NCBI RefSeq assembly: GCF_002934545.1
Contig: NZ_PTJA01000004.1
Coordinates: forward strand, 454,353 to 518,352
Origin: Lacrimispora xylanisolvens
Lineage (GTDB): Bacteria > Bacillota > Clostridia > Lachnospirales > Lachnospiraceae
Length of the DNA stretch: 64,000 nt
Direction of reading: 5' to 3'
The stretch's first letter is position 1; each line of letters begins with the position of its first letter. Shown one piece after another: positions 43,391 to 54,391 of the stretch. The notes beneath the pieces are model-generated. The model saw nothing but the letters and a program-made list of their open reading frames with translations. It searched no databases and had not been told where the DNA came from. The translations under genes and the position numbers were made by a program.

Positions 43391-44188
43391 ATGCTGCCAG
43401 ACTATCATTTTCACACAGAATTTTCAGGGGATTCCACCACACCAGTCAGAAGCCAGATTGAACGTGCCATTGCGCTTCATATGGATTCCCTGTGTGTGAC
43501 GGATCACCACGACTATGACGTAGATTCCCCCATCGATTTTACCTTAGACCCGGAAATTTATTTTAACACCATGTGTCAGCTTCGGGAAGAATACAAGGAA
43601 CGAATCGACCTTCGCATCGGAATTGAGCTGGGACTGCAGCCCCATTTAAAACAGTACTATGACCAGCTGCTGAAACGCTATGATTTTGATTATGTAATTG
43701 GATCCACTCACTTCATTAACCGCAAGGATGCTGCCTATCCTGAATTTTTTGAGGGTAGGACGGAAGAAGAAGCTTATCTTCAGTATTTTGAGGCGACACT
43801 GGATAACGTAAAACTGAAAGACGCTTATGATGCTGCAGGACATATTGACTACATCGTCCGATATGGTCCAAATAAAGCAGCTTATTACAACTACCATGCA
43901 TATCAGGATATTATTGATGAGATATTAAAGACTGTAATTGAAATGGGAAAAGGAATTGAACTGAACACCGCAGGTTACAGAAAGGGAATCGGTCAGTCTA
44001 ATCCATCCGGAGATATTATCAAACGTTACCGGGAACTGGGCGGCGAGATTATTACGGTGGGATCGGATGCCCACATACCAGAAGATTTAGGTGCAGATTT
44101 TCAGACAGCAAGAGAGCTTCTGAAACGATGCGGATTTTCCTATTATACAGAATTCAGCAGAAGAAAACCGGAATTTAAACCACTGTGA
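43391..44188 (+). CDS. PHP-family histidinol-phosphatase-like protein (HisJ type)
   Basis: The 265-residue protein begins MLPDYHFHTEFSGDSTTP (metal-binding HxH), with VTDHHDYD (His ligands), IGIELGLQP, IGSTHFIN, AGHIDYIVRYG and GSDAHIPEDLG, all PHP metal-site motifs. Members hydrolyse L-histidinol phosphate, but the family is broad. No other his gene is here; downstream is serine dehydratase, so the substrate is uncertain. Confidence 0.82.
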   Translation: MLPDYHFHTEFSGDSTTPVRSQIERAIALHMDSLCVTDHHDYDVDSPIDFTLDPEIYFNTMCQLREEYKERIDLRIGIELGLQPHLKQYYDQLLKRYDFDYVIGSTHFINRKDAAYPEFFEGRTEEEAYLQYFEATLDNVKLKDAYDAAGHIDYIVRYGPNKAAYYNYHAYQDIIDEILKTVIEMGKGIELNTAGYRKGIGQSNPSGDIIKRYRELGGEIITVGSDAHIPEDLGADFQTARELLKRCGFSYYTEFSRRKPEFKPL

Positions 44189-44221
44189 TACATCTAAGAC
44201 AACACGGATTGGAGAACTAAC

Positions 44222-44881
44222 ATGAATGTATTTGACATCGTCGGGCCTGTCATGATCGGACCTTCCAGCTCCCACACAGCCGGAGCCGCCCGCATTGGAA
44301 AAACTGCTGCGCTCCTTCTTGGAGAACCGGTAGCAAAAGCGGATATATTATTTCACGGTTCCTTCGCTAAAACCTACAAAGGCCATGGAACCGATAAAGC
44401 CATTGTAGGCGGTATCTTAAAATATGATCCCTGGGACCCAGGAATCAGGACCAGCCTTGAAACGGCCCAATTGCAGGGCATTTGCGTAGACATTCATACT
44501 GGTACCATTGAAAATGCCCATCCAAATACAGCTTTAGTGACGCTTACCGGATCAGGCGGTACTACAATTTCCGTCCAGGGTGCTTCCATTGGAGGCGGCA
44601 ATATTATAATAACCAAAATCAATGACATGGAAGTATATTTTACCGGCCAGAATACCACATTAATTGTCATGCATCAGGATGTTCCCGGTATCATCGCCCA
44701 GGTCACAAATCTGGTTGCTGCCGGCAACGCCAACATCTGCAATTTCCGGTTAAACCGCCAGGAAAAAGGAGGAATTGCAATTATGACAATTGAGATGGAT
44801 TCCGATGTGGACCCTTCTTTGGTGTCTGAGATCCGGCTTCTTCCTCATGTATACAATACCATTCTTTTAAAACTGGGCTGA
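44222..44881 (+). CDS. sdaAB: L-serine dehydratase, iron-sulfur dependent, beta subunit
   Basis: The 219-residue subunit begins MNVFDIVGPVMIGPSSSHTAGAARIG, the family motif, and ends in an ACT domain (TTLIVMHQDVPGIIAQVTNLVAAGNANI). With the alpha subunit it deaminates serine to pyruvate and ammonia. The ACT domain may bind serine. It starts about 30 bases after hisJ and is followed 25 bases later by the alpha subunit. Confidence 0.95.
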   Translation: MNVFDIVGPVMIGPSSSHTAGAARIGKTAALLLGEPVAKADILFHGSFAKTYKGHGTDKAIVGGILKYDPWDPGIRTSLETAQLQGICVDIHTGTIENAHPNTALVTLTGSGGTTISVQGASIGGGNIIITKINDMEVYFTGQNTTLIVMHQDVPGIIAQVTNLVAAGNANICNFRLNRQEKGGIAIMTIEMDSDVDPSLVSEIRLLPHVYNTILLKLG

Positions 44882-44906
44882 AAGAATCAATCGACTGGAG
44901 AATACA

Positions 44907-45806
44907 ATGAAACTAAAATATAATACGGTGGAAGAGCTGGTTGAGGCCGCTTCTTCCAGCCAAAAAAAAATTTCTGAAATCGTTTTAGAGCAGCAGGCCG
45001 GAGATATGGAATCAACCATAGAAGAAGTCTATGCAACTATGGAAAGCAGTTTTGACGTGATGCGACAGTCTGTAATAAGCGGACTGGACGAAACACTCCG
45101 CTCTCCCAGCGGTCTTTCCGGAGGTTCTGCCGCAAAGCTGAAAAAAGCCGTAGATGAAGGGAAAAACCATTATGGCCACCTTCTTGGCAATGCCATCAGC
45201 ATGGCACTGGCGGTTACAGAATTTAATTCCTGCATGGGAAAAATTGTTGCCGCTCCAACTGCCGGATCCTGCGGGGTAATTCCCGCAGCCCTGATTTCGG
45301 TTATGGATGAATACGATCTCCCAAAGCGTGATATTGTCATGTCGTTGTTCACCGCTTCTGCCATAGGTATGGTCATTGCCAAATGCGCAAGTATTGCCGG
45401 AGCGGAAGGCGGCTGCCAGGCAGAGGTTGGTTCCGCTTCTGCCATGGCTGCCGCTGCTCTGACAGAGATTTTTGACGGTACACCCCAGATGGTATCCGAC
45501 AGCTGTGCCATTGCGTTAAAAAACACCATGGGTCTTGTGTGCGATCCCGTTGCCGGGCTGGTGGAAGTTCCCTGCATCAAGCGAAATGCCATGGGTGTTG
45601 CCAATGCCTTTACCGCATCCGAGCTTGCCTGTGCAGGGATCAAAAGCGTGATTCCTGCAGATGAAGTAATTCTCGCCATGCGACAGGTGGGACAGCTCAT
45701 GTCCACCTCTTTAAAAGAAACAGCCGAAGGAGGGCTTGCTGCCACCCCTACCGGCTGCCGCCTGTGCAGACAGATTTTTGGTCCGGAAGCCTGCAGCGGA
45801 GAATGA
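44907..45806 (+). CDS. sdaAA: L-serine dehydratase, iron-sulfur dependent, alpha subunit
   Basis: The 299-residue catalytic subunit binds a 4Fe-4S cluster. Diagnostic segments are VAAPTAGSCGVIPAALI, AGAEGGCQAEVGSASAMAAAAL and NTMGLVCDPVAGLVEVPCIKRNA, where the Cys residues that hold the cluster are visible, and the C terminus ATPTGCRLCRQIFG. It completes the sdaAB-sdaAA pair for serine fermentation. Confidence 0.95.
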   Translation: MKLKYNTVEELVEAASSSQKKISEIVLEQQAGDMESTIEEVYATMESSFDVMRQSVISGLDETLRSPSGLSGGSAAKLKKAVDEGKNHYGHLLGNAISMALAVTEFNSCMGKIVAAPTAGSCGVIPAALISVMDEYDLPKRDIVMSLFTASAIGMVIAKCASIAGAEGGCQAEVGSASAMAAAALTEIFDGTPQMVSDSCAIALKNTMGLVCDPVAGLVEVPCIKRNAMGVANAFTASELACAGIKSVIPADEVILAMRQVGQLMSTSLKETAEGGLAATPTGCRLCRQIFGPEACSGE

Positions 45807-45828
45807 TCTTACAACTTTATATCTGATA

Positions 45829-46296
45829 TCATTTCTTCATTTTGGAAGAGAGAAATGCATAGAAGTCATTTTTCTCTTCCTTTAATATGCGGTCTGGCAG
45901 AACAAAACCATGAGTGGAATTTAAAAATACCAGGATCATGGAAGGCTTTTTCCCAATTCTCCTGATTTTGTTCCAGCTTATTTCCTGCGCTCCCTCCCCC
46001 TCGCCCACATATATTCCCGTATCATCAAACCCAATTTTGATATCCTGACTGGCGGATGCCTGTTTTTTTGCCTTCCCATAAACTGCAAGAGGCTGAATGA
46101 CAGGAAAAAGGCAGCAGCCCAACACGGCACAAATCCGGAAGAAATTTCCAGAAGCTTCCCATCTGACAATGGTAAGAGTAAGAATCGCAGCCGTAAAAAT
46201 CAGATTGCATACCCCTACCATTGATCCGTAAATATAATACATGGACAGCTGCCAGATATCCATGCCTGTATTTTTGTAAGTATACTGGTATTTCAT
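45829..46296 (-). CDS. Small membrane protein, YcxB-like (155 aa)
   Basis: The protein has two membrane helices (about residues 17-45 and 55-75) followed by a C-terminal cytoplasmic beta domain: IKIGFDDTGIYVGEGEGAQEISWNKIRRI. This order of two helices and then a PH-like domain is the YcxB pattern. It starts behind GGGAGGTAATGAATT. It is convergent with serine dehydratase. Function unknown. Confidence 0.7.
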   Translation of the reverse strand: MKYQYTYKNTGMDIWQLSMYYIYGSMVGVCNLIFTAAILTLTIVRWEASGNFFRICAVLGCCLFPVIQPLAVYGKAKKQASASQDIKIGFDDTGIYVGEGEGAQEISWNKIRRIGKKPSMILVFLNSTHGFVLPDRILKEEKNDFYAFLSSKMKK

Positions 46297-46317
46297 AATT
46301 CATTACCTCCCATAACA

Positions 46318-46351
46318 GAAATCAGGCATTGAAAATAGCATGCCTGATTTC
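46318..46351 (-). terminator. Hairpin after dctM
   Basis: GAAATCAGGCAT (46318-46329) is a perfect 12-bp inverted repeat with ATGCCTGATTTC (46340-46351). It lies just past the dctM stop, between it and the YcxB-like gene. There is no strong T run, so the terminator role is likely but not certain. Confidence 0.65.
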
Positions 46352-46362
46352 ATACGTACTTA

Positions 46363-47655
46363 TCATTTTGCAAATAAGGACGGTAACCAGAGACTGGCTG
46401 CCGGTACAAACGTGATTATCAAAAGGGTGATAATCATGCAAAGATAAAATGGCAGGGTCGCTTTTACCACCTTTTCCATTGGAAGCTTTGCTACCGCTGA
46501 ACCAATAAACAATACCGCACCAACCGGTGGTGTTAAAAGACCAATACCGCAGTTAAGTACCATAATAATACCAAATTGAACCGGATCGATTCCAATGGAG
46601 GTTGCAATTGGAAGCAGAATAGGTGTTGCTATTAAAATAATCGGTGACATATCCATGATACAGCCAAGTATCAGAAGAATCAGGTTTAAAAGCAAAGCGA
46701 GTGCAATGGGATTAGACGTTACACCAGTAATTGCATGTGCAGCCATATCCGGTACATGAAGTGAAGTCAGGCAATATCCAAATACATTGGAAGTTGAAAT
46801 AAGAATGAGAACGATGGCAAGTGTATTGACACATTCTTCCATTACATTCCAGACACCTTTCCAGTCCAAACCCTTGTAAATAAAGACGCTGACTATGAGG
46901 CTGTAAATTACTGCAATCGCTGCAGATTCTGTTGCGGTAAATACACCGCCTACTACTCCGAAAACAACAATCAGTACGGCTGCAAGAGCCCAGAAAGAGA
47001 TACCCAGCTGCTTTACCAGATTCTTCATGCTGAATTTATCTCCCTTTGGATAATTTCTTTTCACTGAAATTATGTAGGATCCAACCATAAGAGAAATTGC
47101 CAGAAGCGCTCCTGGTATATATCCGGCAAGGAACAGGCTTCCGACTGATATACCGCCGGCAGTCGTGGCATAAATAACCATATTATGGCTTGGAGGTACT
47201 AAGAGTCCCTCGCAGGAAGAGGTAATTGTAACGGCTGTTGAAAAATCATCGTCGTACCCCTGATCCACCATCATAGGGATGAGGATGGAGCCCAGAGAAG
47301 CTGTATCAGCTGCTGCGGAACCGGAGATGCCACCAAAGAAATAGGAAGCAACAATATTTACCATTGCCATTCCCCCGCGCATCCAGCCTACACAGGCATT
47401 TGCCAGAGCGATCAGCTTTTCAGAGATACCGCCGGATCCCATGAGAACGCCCATGGTAATAAAGAATGGAACCGCCATCAGGCTGAAAGAACTGATTCCT
47501 TTTACCATCTGCTGGCAGATTACTGCCAGACCGCTTCCCTGGGAAAGCAGACACAACACTGCTGATAAAGCCACTGCATAAGCAATGGGAAACCGAAGGA
47601 AAACCATAAGAAAGAAACTTCCCAGTAAAACCAGGATTGCAATATTACCGCCCAT
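46363..47655 (-). CDS. TRAP transporter large permease DctM
   Basis: The 430-residue protein with about 12 membrane helices begins NIAILVLLGSFFLMVFLRFPIAYAV, with the DctM motifs FGGISGSAAADTASLG and PPSHNMVIYATTAGG and the C-terminal NCGIGLLTPPVGAVLFIG. It is the ion-coupled transport channel of a TRAP system. Its start overlaps the dctQ stop. The transported solute is unknown; TRAP systems take up carboxylates or similar acids. Confidence 0.93.
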   Translation of the reverse strand: MGGNIAILVLLGSFFLMVFLRFPIAYAVALSAVLCLLSQGSGLAVICQQMVKGISSFSLMAVPFFITMGVLMGSGGISEKLIALANACVGWMRGGMAMVNIVASYFFGGISGSAAADTASLGSILIPMMVDQGYDDDFSTAVTITSSCEGLLVPPSHNMVIYATTAGGISVGSLFLAGYIPGALLAISLMVGSYIISVKRNYPKGDKFSMKNLVKQLGISFWALAAVLIVVFGVVGGVFTATESAAIAVIYSLIVSVFIYKGLDWKGVWNVMEECVNTLAIVLILISTSNVFGYCLTSLHVPDMAAHAITGVTSNPIALALLLNLILLILGCIMDMSPIILIATPILLPIATSIGIDPVQFGIIMVLNCGIGLLTPPVGAVLFIGSAVAKLPMEKVVKATLPFYLCMIITLLIITFVPAASLWLPSLFAK

Positions 47656-48179
47656 TACAGATTTTCCTCCTTTTCAAAAAGACATTTGATATCATTGTAT
47701 AAAGCTTCCAGTTCAAAAACAATCATGGCACCGCCTGCCAATGGAACCGGGAAGTACATCCAGAACCGTGAAAGCCGTGGCATACTGGTATAAAAGCCTT
47801 TTGAGCCAATCCCATGAGCATATTTCCAGCCAACAGTCAGCATGATAAATGCAAGTGCGAGAATGGATAAATCTGCCAGAATATCAAGAGCCTTGATCAG
47901 ATTTTTGGGCAGATAGGTATCCAGCGCGGTCATACGGATATGAGATCCTCTGCGAATGGCAAGAGCTGCGGACAATACCGCCATATAACACATAAATGTT
48001 AAAACAATCTCTTCACTCCATGCCGGGTCAGGGATAAAGGAGATATATCTTCCAGCCACCGACATCGTGGTTATTAAAACATCTCCAATCAAAAGTATCT
48101 TACATATAAACAAAACAATCTTATAAACAATATCATAAGCCGGTTTTACCTTGTCAATTGTTTTGAAAATTTCTGGCAT
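47655..48179 (-). CDS. TRAP transporter small permease DctQ
   Basis: The 174-residue protein has four membrane helices and the family pattern WSEEIVLTFMCYMAVLSAALAIRRGSHIRMTAL. The start is ATG 48179 behind AAAGGGGTTCTTT; an upstream ATG at 48245 lacks a site and overlaps the DctP stop region. It links the binding protein to DctM. Confidence 0.9.
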   Translation of the reverse strand: MPEIFKTIDKVKPAYDIVYKIVLFICKILLIGDVLITTMSVAGRYISFIPDPAWSEEIVLTFMCYMAVLSAALAIRRGSHIRMTALDTYLPKNLIKALDILADLSILALAFIMLTVGWKYAHGIGSKGFYTSMPRLSRFWMYFPVPLAGGAMIVFELEALYNDIKCLFEKEENL

Positions 48180-48248
48180 AAAGAACCCCTTTCTAATAGT
48201 GAGGGCACAGAAAGCTGTCATTTTCTGTGCCCCACTTGTCAACACTGA

Positions 48249-49346
48249 TTATTTCATATCAAGAATCTTCTGATATAATTCTGCATTATCCTTTGTGTTT
48301 TCAGCAATTACATCTTTACAGGCTTCCTGCCATGGTGTAATGTCATTTACTTCAACTACATTTACGCCAGCAGCTTTTAAACCGTCTAACACTTCCTTCT
48401 CATTATCCTGAGAAAGTTTCTGATTAAATTCAGATGCATACTTTGCAGCTTCTGTCATGGCTTTCTGCTGATTTTCAGTTAATTTATCCCAGGTTGAATC
48501 TGTTATAATAACCTGAATGGCACCAAGTGTATGTCCGTCAAGAATTAAATTAGGAGCAACTTCCTGGAATGCGTTTCCCTTATAGTTGGCAATGGGCTGC
48601 TCTGCTGCATCAACAACACCGGTCTGAAGAGCGGAATAAAGCTCATTCATGCTTACAACAGTCGCGTTTGCGCCTAATGCACTTACCATTCCTGTCATAA
48701 CCGGATCACTGGAAACACGGATTTTTAAACCTTTCACATCATCAATACTGTTAATTGGTTTCTTTGAGAAGAAATGGCGGAAGCCCTCTTCACCGTAGAA
48801 TAAACCTCTTACCCCTAATCCAATATCGTGAGGCTCCATTAAAAACTCAGGAGCAAGTTCACTGTTTACAAATTTCCAGTAATGATCACGTCCTGCAAAT
48901 GTATATGGAATGGATAACAGTTTTGACTTATTTGCACCATAGCTGGTAAGAGCGAAAGCTGAGATACGTGACATATCAATGGTTCCGGCTCCTCCAAGCA
49001 TGTTATCAAGAACATCATTTTCTGCTCCCAGAACCCCGCTGGCCTGTAAATCGATTTTAATGGATCCGCCAGACAGCTCCTCTACTTTATCTTTAAACGC
49101 CTGGTCCGTTTTGCCTACAATTGTGTCTAATGGATTTACTTCTGCATATACAAGTGTTACCTGTGGATCTGTGGAAGAAGCCTCTTTGGATTCTCCTCCT
49201 TTGGTTGTCTCGCCTGCCGCCGCAGTAGTGGCCGCTGCAGTGGTTCCCTTAGCTGCGGTATTCGTCTTTGCAGTACCGCCGCATGCTGTCAATGATAAGG
49301 CTGCAATTGCAGCTAACAGCAAAGCACTCAGTCCTCTTTTTTTCAT
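48249..49346 (-). CDS. TRAP transporter substrate-binding lipoprotein DctP
   Basis: The 365-residue protein has a lipobox (LLAAIAALSLTACGG, Cys near residue 20) followed by an Ala/Thr-rich linker, then the DctP domain: LYFGEEGFRH-like LFYGEEGFRHFFSKKPINSIDDVKGLKIRVS and NELYSALQTGVVDAAEQPIANY. The start at 49346 follows AAAGGAGGGGTATTAAC; a further upstream ATG has no site. The conserved Arg (KIRVS) binds the carboxylate in the family. Confidence 0.92.
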   Translation of the reverse strand: MKKRGLSALLLAAIAALSLTACGGTAKTNTAAKGTTAAATTAAAGETTKGGESKEASSTDPQVTLVYAEVNPLDTIVGKTDQAFKDKVEELSGGSIKIDLQASGVLGAENDVLDNMLGGAGTIDMSRISAFALTSYGANKSKLLSIPYTFAGRDHYWKFVNSELAPEFLMEPHDIGLGVRGLFYGEEGFRHFFSKKPINSIDDVKGLKIRVSSDPVMTGMVSALGANATVVSMNELYSALQTGVVDAAEQPIANYKGNAFQEVAPNLILDGHTLGAIQVIITDSTWDKLTENQQKAMTEAAKYASEFNQKLSQDNEKEVLDGLKAAGVNVVEVNDITPWQEACKDVIAENTKDNAELYQKILDMK

Positions 49347-49570
49347 GTTAATACCCCTCCTTTTAAATTTCCTCGCCTGTTGGGATCCATATTGTTGTCT
49401 CATGACCCCCCAGCGAAATTATTCTAACATACAAAAAGTCATAGAACCACGGTAAATAATTGCGAATCCTAGTATTATTTTAACATCTTTTTTACAGGAA
49501 ACACATTTTTCTTTATGTAGTATTAACATTGTTTTTGATTTTGCAGCCTTTCATTTAACATTTCATCCAA

Positions 49571-49600
49571 AAAAAGATCCGTACCTCATGTACGGATCTT
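49571..49600 (-). terminator. Terminator of argH
   Basis: On the minus strand GATCCGTAC (90-98 side, 49590-49598 complement) pairs with GTACGGATC across a five-base loop, and TTTTTTTGG follows. The terminator is clear. Confidence 0.88.
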
Positions 49601-49613
49601 CATCACTTTTTAC

Positions 49614-50987
49614 TTATTCTTCAATCTTTCTTTTATAAATCTCAATCACCTTTTTCATTGCCTCCTGGCCTGGAGCTCCGATGGTCATTCTCTTTTCCAC
49701 ACAGGTCTTTAAGCTGATTGCATCGTAAATATCATCTTCAAAAACAGGGCTGATGGCTTTGTATTCTTCCAGAGTCATATCATCCAGAGCGATTCCCTTC
49801 TCTATGCAGAAAAGAACCAGCTGACCCACGATTCCATGGGCATCACGGAAAGGAACTCCGTGGTTTACCAGATAATCTGCGGCATCGGTAGCGTTGGTAA
49901 AACCATTCTTTGCGCTGACCTCCATCACATCCTTACGGAAGGACATGGAGGAAATCATTCCTGTAAAAAGAGCCAGACAGCCTTTTACTGTATCAATGGC
50001 ATCAAAAGTCAGTTCCTTATCCTCCTGCATGTCCTTATTATAAGCAAGAGGAATTCCCTTCATGGTAGTCAGAATGGAAATAAGTGCTCCATAAACCCGT
50101 CCTGTCTTTCCTCGGATCAGCTCTGCAATATCCGGATTCTTTTTCTGAGGCATTATGCTGCTTCCCGTACTGTAGGAATCATCAATTTCAACAAAACGGT
50201 ACTCATTGGTATTCCATATGATAATTTCCTCACAGAACCTGCTTAAATGCATGGAGATGGTTGATAAGGCGCTTAAAAGTTCAATTAAGTAATCTCTGTC
50301 TGCAACCGAGTCCATGCTGTTTAACGTAGGTCCATCAAAGCCAAGAAGCTTTGCGGTGTATTCACGGTCCAGAGGATAGGTGGTTCCTGCCAAAGCTCCG
50401 GAGCCCAGAGGACAGTAGTTCATTCTCTTTCTGATATCCAAAAGGCGGGAATAGTCCCGGTCAAACATCTCAAAATATGCACCAGCATGATGAGCCAGGG
50501 TAATTGGCTGGGCTTTCTGCAAATGGGTAAATCCAGGCATATAGGTATCCAGATTTTTCTCCATTAAAGCCAGAAGTTCCTTTAAAAGCCCCTTTACAAG
50601 GGCGGTAAGTTCATCGATTTCATCTCTGGTGTACAGTTTCATATCCAGAGCCACCTGATCATTTCTGCTTCTTCCCGTATGGAGACGCTTTCCTGCTTCT
50701 CCGATCCGTTCCGTTAAATTTGCTTCCACAAAGGAGTGGATATCTTCATGCTCCGCCGTGATTGTAAGAGCTCCGCTTTCCAAATCGGCACAGATTCCTT
50801 TCAGACCATGGATAATTTTATCCCGGTCCTCTTCACTGATAATTCCCTGTTTTGCCAGCATTGTAACGTGGGCAATGCTTCCCTCGATGTCCTGATGATA
50901 AAACTTCTGGTCAAAAGACAGGGATGCATTAAAATTGTGAACCAGCTGATTGGTTTCCTTGGTGAAGCGACCGCCCCATAGTTTCAT
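49614..50987 (-). CDS. argH: Argininosuccinate lyase
   Basis: This 457-residue enzyme splits argininosuccinate into arginine and fumarate. It begins [22 protein letters not shown], carries [35 protein letters not shown] and the signature [12 protein letters not shown]. No argG or other arg gene lies nearby. The closest upstream gene, 20 bases away on the same strand, is the YfhO protein. Confidence 0.96.
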   Translation of the reverse strand: MKLWGGRFTKETNQLVHNFNASLSFDQKFYHQDIEGSIAHVTMLAKQGIISEEDRDKIIHGLKGICADLESGALTITAEHEDIHSFVEANLTERIGEAGKRLHTGRSRNDQVALDMKLYTRDEIDELTALVKGLLKELLALMEKNLDTYMPGFTHLQKAQPITLAHHAGAYFEMFDRDYSRLLDIRKRMNYCPLGSGALAGTTYPLDREYTAKLLGFDGPTLNSMDSVADRDYLIELLSALSTISMHLSRFCEEIIIWNTNEYRFVEIDDSYSTGSSIMPQKKNPDIAELIRGKTGRVYGALISILTTMKGIPLAYNKDMQEDKELTFDAIDTVKGCLALFTGMISSMSFRKDVMEVSAKNGFTNATDAADYLVNHGVPFRDAHGIVGQLVLFCIEKGIALDDMTLEEYKAISPVFEDDIYDAISLKTCVEKRMTIGAPGQEAMKKVIEIYKRKIEE

Positions 50988-51006
50988 AATTAGTTCTCCT
51001 CTTTCC

Positions 51007-53883
51007 TTAGTTAGTTGTATGAGTCCGCATGGGTTTGCGTTTTTTGTTCTTTCCTGCTGCCAGACCTGTCAGCACCAGAAGTATCAGGATACTTCCTCCG
51101 GTAATCATTCCTCCGGCCTTTAAGCCTTCCGGCATATATTCAAGGGAAACTTCATGAGTTCCGGCAGTCATATGAACGCTTAAAAACGTATCAAAGATTT
51201 TATAGGGTTCTGCTTCCTTCCCGTCGATCTTTACAGACCAGCCCTTGTCAAAAGGAATGCTTAAATACAAAAGTCCTGCCTTTTCAGCATCAACCGTTCC
51301 CTTAATCTGGGTATCGGTCCATTTTGTAAGCTTAAGTGAATTCTTATTTAATACCTGATAAACAGATTCCAGGCCTTCGGGAACAAAACGGTAAGCACTT
51401 GCTATTAAATCCTGATCATTGTCATCATTTCGAAGTGTAACCTCTTCTCCAGATTTTAAATACCCAAGTTCCAGTAAATATCCACGGCTTACATTATCAA
51501 AGTTTTTTGTCTTTTCGCCCAGAAGTGCAGCGACTTTTTCAACCTTTTTATTGCTGACAAAAACATAGTAATCACCATCTGTATCAGGTGTGAACGTAAA
51601 GCTCTTTCCCTTTACTTCACTGGGTACTTCTGAAAGCACCGGACTTGCACCCAATACCACCGATAAATCATTTTGAACCTCAGCCGGATTAGTCAGCTCC
51701 AGCTGCCAGTTATTCTCCACATCATATGGCATCATAAAGCCTAAGGAGAGTGCATAATTGTTCTTCCACAGCTGCATGTCATCCTGAACGGAAACAAGAG
51801 AGGATACTTGGTTTTCTCCCGCTTCTTCTGAGTAAAGGGCATATTTCACAGCAAAAAGTGCGTCTACCAGAGGAGTACTGCCTGTTATACTGTAGGCATT
51901 GGTTGAGCTTTCACAGCCAAGTTTTTTGAAAAATTTAGACAGATCCGCGTTGGCAGTAGACGAAAACAGGGATACAGACGGGAAATTCATCCATGCTCCA
52001 TCGTTCTTGGTTTTTCTTGTGACCTTTTCCACCCTGTAAAAATCCGGGTTCGGCAGCAGGCCTTCTGTTAAATCAATGGAGGCCTTATTATCTTTTACAT
52101 AGCTTGTACGGCTTGTAGTTGTAACACTTGTAACCGTAGTATTGACTGCCGCCTCTAAAGCGACCACACCAAGAGCCAGTAAAACAAGCACATTCCGGTT
52201 GATTCCTCTCTGATAAAGGCTGATCAGCCCTGTATAAACTGCCAGAAAAATAATGGCAACATAAAAAATAGAAAAATGGAAGGCATCGTCTGTAATCAGC
52301 TTCTGAGCCATTATCACAAAGATAACAGTGGCAAAGAAGGCTGTTACAACATGTTTCCATGGTATTTCATGCAAATAGATATAAGCATGATATCCTGCTG
52401 TCAGTATGAGAAAAATATAGATAAAGGACTGCCTGCAGGGAAGGCTGTTTGGATAGTGAAATCCATGCCAGATAAAATTAAATACATTAATGGAGAAGCT
52501 GGCATAAAAAAACAATAAAAGGGAGCACATGACAATCTTATCCTTCTGCCGGATCTTCCTGCATCCAAGATACAAAAGGAAAAATATAAGAATTGCCACA
52601 CCGCAGTAAATATTCGGCCAGTGATCCAGACCGATTTCTGTTTCCACTGCAGGCAAATGTCTTGCAATCATATCAAAGATGGAAAAATAAGAGCTGAATG
52701 TCTGGGGAAAGTTAATATCTCCAGAGGCCGTCATCTTCATGGCATAGATTTCAGGCAGCAGTACTACTGCGGCCAATCCTCCTGCAAGAAGGGAATACAC
52801 TGCAAAATGAACCCCGTTTATCAAAACCTCTTTCCATGGTTTTCTTCCTTCCAGAATCAGAAGAGCCAGAAAATAGAAGACCATAAAAATACATATCATA
52901 ATCGATATGTAATAATTCGATAAAATTGATAACCCAAGTGTAATGCAGTAAAGAATGCATTTCTTTTCCTGAACCAGTTTTTCTAATCCAAGCATAATAA
53001 GCGGGAACAAAAGAATACAGTCCAGCCACATAATATTCCAGCTATACGCTGCCATATACCCGGATAATGCATAAAAAATCCCAAAGAAAGCGATTCCAAA
53101 ATCAACTGTCTTAAAATGCCTGCGTAAATACCAGGAAAAAGCAAGGCCGCTTAATCCAATCTTTACGACAATCATATAGGTCATAAATTCAATGATAAAT
53201 TTTTTCGGGCAGAGAACAATCAGCCAGTTTAAGGGGCTTGCCAGATAATAGGAATAAAGAGCTGCAAAATTAACTCCCATACCAATATCCCAGCTGTATA
53301 ACAGGCTGCCTCCATGGGTCAGCTTATACTGGAACTCAGAGAAGAAAGGCGCATACTGATGATACATATCCGTTCTTAAAAAGCTTTCTTCTCCAAAGGG
53401 AAAAATCCCTCTCTGGGCAAATATAATGATCATGATAATCACAGGCACAAAAAAGGCGGCAATCAGACCGTCAGAGTCCTTTACCAGACTTCCGCTTCTA
53501 TGCTCTTTTTTCCGAAAGGAACGTAAGACCTCCTGGTGCTCTTCTTCAAATGGTTCTTCTTCCCCGATTTCTTCCCCGATTTCTTCCTCTCCGTCTTCCT
53601 CTGTCATTACATATTCGTCAGCGGGATAAGATTCACCGTCTTCATCGGAATCATTAAAATCATAAAGTTCTTCCATTCCTTCTACCGGAACCTCCAGCCT
53701 TATGACAGGCATTGAATCATAATCCGGTTGTTCTTCTCCCACGTCCCCCAAAAAACCTGTATCCTGTCTGTCATCCGTTTTCTTCTGGATGTCTGGTGTT
53801 TTATCTTTTTTTTCATCTGATGTCATCTTTAGAATATCCTCTAATTCCTTTGAAATCTTTTCAATATCGTCATCGCGTTCCAT
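51007..53883 (-). CDS. YfhO-family polytopic membrane glycosyltransferase-like protein
   Basis: This large 958-residue protein has an acidic N-terminal extension of about 130 residues (Glu/Asp-rich), then 12 or more membrane helices with YfhO motifs ([48 protein letters not shown]) and a C-terminal extracellular domain. YfhO family proteins are linked to lipoteichoic or wall polymer glycosylation using undecaprenyl-sugar donors. The upstream GtrA gene fits such a system. The substrate is not readable from the sequence. Confidence 0.85.
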   Translation of the reverse strand: MERDDDIEKISKELEDILKMTSDEKKDKTPDIQKKTDDRQDTGFLGDVGEEQPDYDSMPVIRLEVPVEGMEELYDFNDSDEDGESYPADEYVMTEEDGEEEIGEEIGEEEPFEEEHQEVLRSFRKKEHRSGSLVKDSDGLIAAFFVPVIIMIIIFAQRGIFPFGEESFLRTDMYHQYAPFFSEFQYKLTHGGSLLYSWDIGMGVNFAALYSYYLASPLNWLIVLCPKKFIIEFMTYMIVVKIGLSGLAFSWYLRRHFKTVDFGIAFFGIFYALSGYMAAYSWNIMWLDCILLFPLIMLGLEKLVQEKKCILYCITLGLSILSNYYISIMICIFMVFYFLALLILEGRKPWKEVLINGVHFAVYSLLAGGLAAVVLLPEIYAMKMTASGDINFPQTFSSYFSIFDMIARHLPAVETEIGLDHWPNIYCGVAILIFFLLYLGCRKIRQKDKIVMCSLLLFFYASFSINVFNFIWHGFHYPNSLPCRQSFIYIFLILTAGYHAYIYLHEIPWKHVVTAFFATVIFVIMAQKLITDDAFHFSIFYVAIIFLAVYTGLISLYQRGINRNVLVLLALGVVALEAAVNTTVTSVTTTSRTSYVKDNKASIDLTEGLLPNPDFYRVEKVTRKTKNDGAWMNFPSVSLFSSTANADLSKFFKKLGCESSTNAYSITGSTPLVDALFAVKYALYSEEAGENQVSSLVSVQDDMQLWKNNYALSLGFMMPYDVENNWQLELTNPAEVQNDLSVVLGASPVLSEVPSEVKGKSFTFTPDTDGDYYVFVSNKKVEKVAALLGEKTKNFDNVSRGYLLELGYLKSGEEVTLRNDDNDQDLIASAYRFVPEGLESVYQVLNKNSLKLTKWTDTQIKGTVDAEKAGLLYLSIPFDKGWSVKIDGKEAEPYKIFDTFLSVHMTAGTHEVSLEYMPEGLKAGGMITGGSILILLVLTGLAAGKNKKRKPMRTHTTN

Positions 53884-53888
53884 TTTAC

Positions 53889-54323
53889 TTACCTCTCTTT
53901 ACAAGGGGGAACCTCACTCTTTCGGAATATGAAAAGCTTACTGAATACATAATTTACAATCACAACAACGATGGACACCAGTATTTTGCTTACATATTCA
54001 TCCATATTGAGCCAGGAAACCATTATCACCATAAGAACCATTTCCATGACACCTGATGCAGCCCTGCATGCAGTAAAGGAAATCATCTCCTTCACCACAA
54101 ATCCCAGATGCAGATCATAGCTTTGAAATACAAAGATTTTATTAACACCAAATGCAAACAGCACAGAAACCAGCCAGGCTGCTGCAGTACTGATCCGATA
54201 GTCGACTCCGGCTTTCACCATTCCAACATAAACAATCCAGTTGACTACCGTGGTAAGGACACCAAATACCAAATAGGATATGACCTCCCGGTTCATAACC
54301 TTGTCCCATATTTTTTTAATCAT
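53889..54323 (-). CDS. GtrA-family membrane protein
   Basis: The 144-residue protein with four membrane helices begins IKKIWDKVMNREVISYLVFGVLTTVVNWIVYVGMVKAG, the GtrA fold; GtrA proteins may flip lipid-linked sugars. The start is ATG 54323 behind AGGAGAACAGC; the earlier ATG is less favoured. It lies five bases upstream of the YfhO gene. Together they suggest a surface-glycosylation module. Confidence 0.86.
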   Translation of the reverse strand: MIKKIWDKVMNREVISYLVFGVLTTVVNWIVYVGMVKAGVDYRISTAAAWLVSVLFAFGVNKIFVFQSYDLHLGFVVKEMISFTACRAASGVMEMVLMVIMVSWLNMDEYVSKILVSIVVVIVNYVFSKLFIFRKSEVPPCKER

Positions 54324-54391
54324 AATAGCTGTTCTCCTGTAAAACACATTTCCTCTATTGTATTATAGGCATCGGAAATTGTAAAGGGAAT

